Shown here: positions 32,607-34,001 of the stretch, piece by piece | How positions within the stretch are numbered: position 1 is the stretch's first letter | Layout: each line of letters begins with the position of its first letter | Source of the DNA: Promethearchaeota archaeon | Lineage (GTDB): Archaea; Asgardarchaeota; Lokiarchaeia; Sigyniarchaeales; SOKP01 | Direction of reading: 5' to 3' | Assembly (NCBI GenBank): GCA_011364925.1 | Contig: RDOA01000041.1 | Span: 1-34,001, forward strand | DNA length: 34,001 nucleotides | Position numbers and translations under genes: made by a program | The notes under the pieces: generated by a model | What the model was told of the DNA's origin: nothing | Database searches by the model: none | What the model saw: only the letters and a program-made list of their open reading frames with translations

Positions 32607-32651
32607 TCTGAGTAAAGAAAAGTAAATATTTAATCTCTTATTGTAAATATT

Positions 32652-33491
32652 ATGGTATACAATAGGAAGAAAGAGACTGAGAAAAGCGTCGTAAACTCTA
32701 CAACGGAGCCTAACACAATTACTTCCCTGAAACACGATTTTAAAGCGCTTGGTGTTAAACAAGGTGCCAATGTTATTCTGCATGTTTCCCTAAGTAAAAT
32801 TGGCTGGATAATTGGAGGGTCAGTTGCATTGCTTAAAGCGTTAATGGAAACTTTAACCGAGGAAGGAACATTAGTAATACCAACATTTACGGGAGACAAC
32901 TCTGACCCATCGTATTGGGAGAATCCACCCGTACCTAAGAGTTGGTGGGAAAAGATTAGGAAAGAAATGCCCGCTTTTGAACCCGAAATAACACCCTCGA
33001 GAGGGATAGGAAAAGTTGCAGAGACTTTTAGAAGTTGGCCCGGTGTATTACGGAGTAATCATCCCATCGCTTCATTCGCAGCATGGGGTAAAAACGCAAA
33101 TTTTATTACTGAAAACCATGAGTTAGAGATTGATCTTGGTGAAGGTTCGCCGATCTCTCGACTTTACGATCTTGATGGTCAGATTTTGTTAATTGGAGTT
33201 TCCCATATCAACAATTCATCGTTACATCTTGCAGAATATCGAAGTGATTTCCCTGGTAAAAGAAGAAGGATGACTGGGAGCGCTGTAAAAGTCGATAACC
33301 GGAATCAATGGGTAGAATGGGAAGAATTAGATATTAATAGTGATGATTTTGACCGCCTTGGAAAAGATTTTGAGCTTATGACTAATTATAACCCCGGAAA
33401 AATCGGATTAGCAGAAAGTCGATTGATCTCTGTCAGAGAAATCGTAGATTTTGGAGTAGAATGGTTAAAGAAAAACCGAAAAGCTCCTTAA
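32652..33491 (+). CDS. AAC(3)-family N-acetyltransferase (Antibiotic_NAT fold)
   Basis: The 279-residue protein has the family signature: LHVSLSKIGWIIGGSVALLKAL (His44), EEGTLVIPTFTG, PSRGIGKVAETFRSWPG, RSNHPIASFAAWGKNA and LLIGVSHINNSSLHLAEYRSD. The family uses acetyl-CoA to acetylate the 3-amino group of aminoglycosides, but many environmental members act on other amines or sugars. Aminoglycosides target bacterial-type ribosomes, so resistance is unlikely to be its native role in an archaeon. It lies between the transglutaminase-like gene and an SDR gene, all on the plus strand. Confidence 0.88.
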   Translation: MVYNRKKETEKSVVNSTTEPNTITSLKHDFKALGVKQGANVILHVSLSKIGWIIGGSVALLKALMETLTEEGTLVIPTFTGDNSDPSYWENPPVPKSWWEKIRKEMPAFEPEITPSRGIGKVAETFRSWPGVLRSNHPIASFAAWGKNANFITENHELEIDLGEGSPISRLYDLDGQILLIGVSHINNSSLHLAEYRSDFPGKRRRMTGSAVKVDNRNQWVEWEELDINSDDFDRLGKDFELMTNYNPGKIGLAESRLISVREIVDFGVEWLKKNRKAP

Positions 33492-33525
33492 ATTTGAAGT
33501 ATAATCATAAATAGAGTGATACAAA

Positions 33526-34001
33526 ATGAAAATGATAAATGAAACCGCAATAGTAACCGGTTCTACTAGTGGAATCGGAAAAAAAATTGCAGAATTGTTC
33601 CTTAGAGAAGGATGTAAAGTTGCGATCTGTTCTCGAAACGAAAATCGAGTTACTCAAACTCTTTCGGAGTTCAAAGAACAATTCGGAGATTCTGTAATCG
33701 GATTACCATGCGATGTTACTGATCCAGTTGCACTTAAAAAACTCGTTGACATAACTATAGAAGCATTTGGCTCAATCCGTATTCTAGTGGCGAATGCTGG
33801 CCTTAACTTAACTTATGGACCTTTTCGATATTTAACTCCAGAAAAAGTTTATTCCGACGCAAATGAGATAATTGGGACAAATTTAATCGGAGTATTAAAT
33901 TCAATCTCAGCTGTGCTGCCTTTTATGATAGAACAAAAATACGGCAGGATTATAACCTTATCAGGTGGAGGCGCCGATAGACCCCTGGAGAACATGACGA
34001 T
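33526..34001 (+). CDS. Short-chain dehydrogenase/reductase (SDR), 3' partial
   Basis: The gene starts at ATG 33526 and runs off the window after 158 codons. It shows the classical SDR cofactor loop TGSTSGIG (near residue 12), an NADP-type basic residue in CSRNENR after beta2, CDVTD, the NAG motif as VANAGL, and GRIITLSGGG, where the catalytic serine is expected. The catalytic Tyr-x3-Lys lies beyond the edge. It would be an NAD(P)-dependent alcohol or ketone oxidoreductase of unknown substrate. A weak GAGTGAT before the start may be its ribosome binding site. Confidence 0.9.
   Translation, partial: MKMINETAIVTGSTSGIGKKIAELFLREGCKVAICSRNENRVTQTLSEFKEQFGDSVIGLPCDVTDPVALKKLVDITIEAFGSIRILVANAGLNLTYGPFRYLTPEKVYSDANEIIGTNLIGVLNSISAVLPFMIEQKYGRIITLSGGGADRPLENMT

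Overview
The window is a strongly AT-rich piece of an archaeal chromosome. Archaeal identity is firm: a 70-residue HMf-type histone, an Sm-like (SmAP) protein, a tRNA interrupted by two bulge-helix-bulge introns with no encoded CCA, a tungsten aldehyde:ferredoxin oxidoreductase with sulfur-carrier proteins, a stand-alone NDP-forming acyl-CoA synthetase alpha subunit, TATA-type promoters and oligo-T terminators. An Asgard (Promethearchaeota, Lokiarchaeia-like) origin is my inference. It rests on general gene style and on a longin-like small protein beside a cytosolic beta-propeller/winged-helix protein and a cytosolic protein with DUF11-like repeats. No mobile element, CRISPR array or rRNA is visible.

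Layout. Positions 3-6535 hold a tightly overlapping plus-strand operon: an FMN/Fe-S glutamate synthase subunit (5' end outside the window), a fused glutaminase-GXGXG subunit, then ETF beta and a ferredoxin-fused ETF alpha. Next come glutamine-dependent NAD synthetase (6617-8266), the histone gene with a striking inverted repeat in its leader (8512-8547), an MFS transporter, and three tandem RimJ/RimL-like acetyltransferases (10287-12116). On the minus strand, 14391 down to 12124 is an operon for tungsten AOR and two beta-grasp (MoaD/ThiS-like) proteins. It is followed by tRNA-Arg(CCU) with two introns (14620-14499, minus). Then come the Sm-like protein, a long metallophosphoesterase, dihydrolipoamide dehydrogenase (minus) and glycerate 2-kinase.

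Positions 20495-25243 hold a zinc ribbon protein, the acidic DUF11-like protein, the propeller/winged-helix protein and the longin-like protein. From 25359 there are a cysteine-rich 4Fe-4S protein (minus), a C_GCAxxG_C_C protein with diaminopropionate ammonia-lyase, several very small proteins, an ornithine cyclodeaminase/mu-crystallin family enzyme (minus), an acyl-CoA synthetase alpha subunit, a transglutaminase-like protein, an AAC(3)-family acetyltransferase and a truncated SDR dehydrogenase at the right edge.

Taken together the genes suggest an anaerobic, ferredoxin- and flavin-based heterotroph that processes amino acids, aldehydes and acyl-CoA. The most notable items are the glutamate synthase-ETF operon, which suggests a glutamate synthase wired to an electron-transfer flavoprotein, and the doubly interrupted tRNA with one intron in the T-loop.
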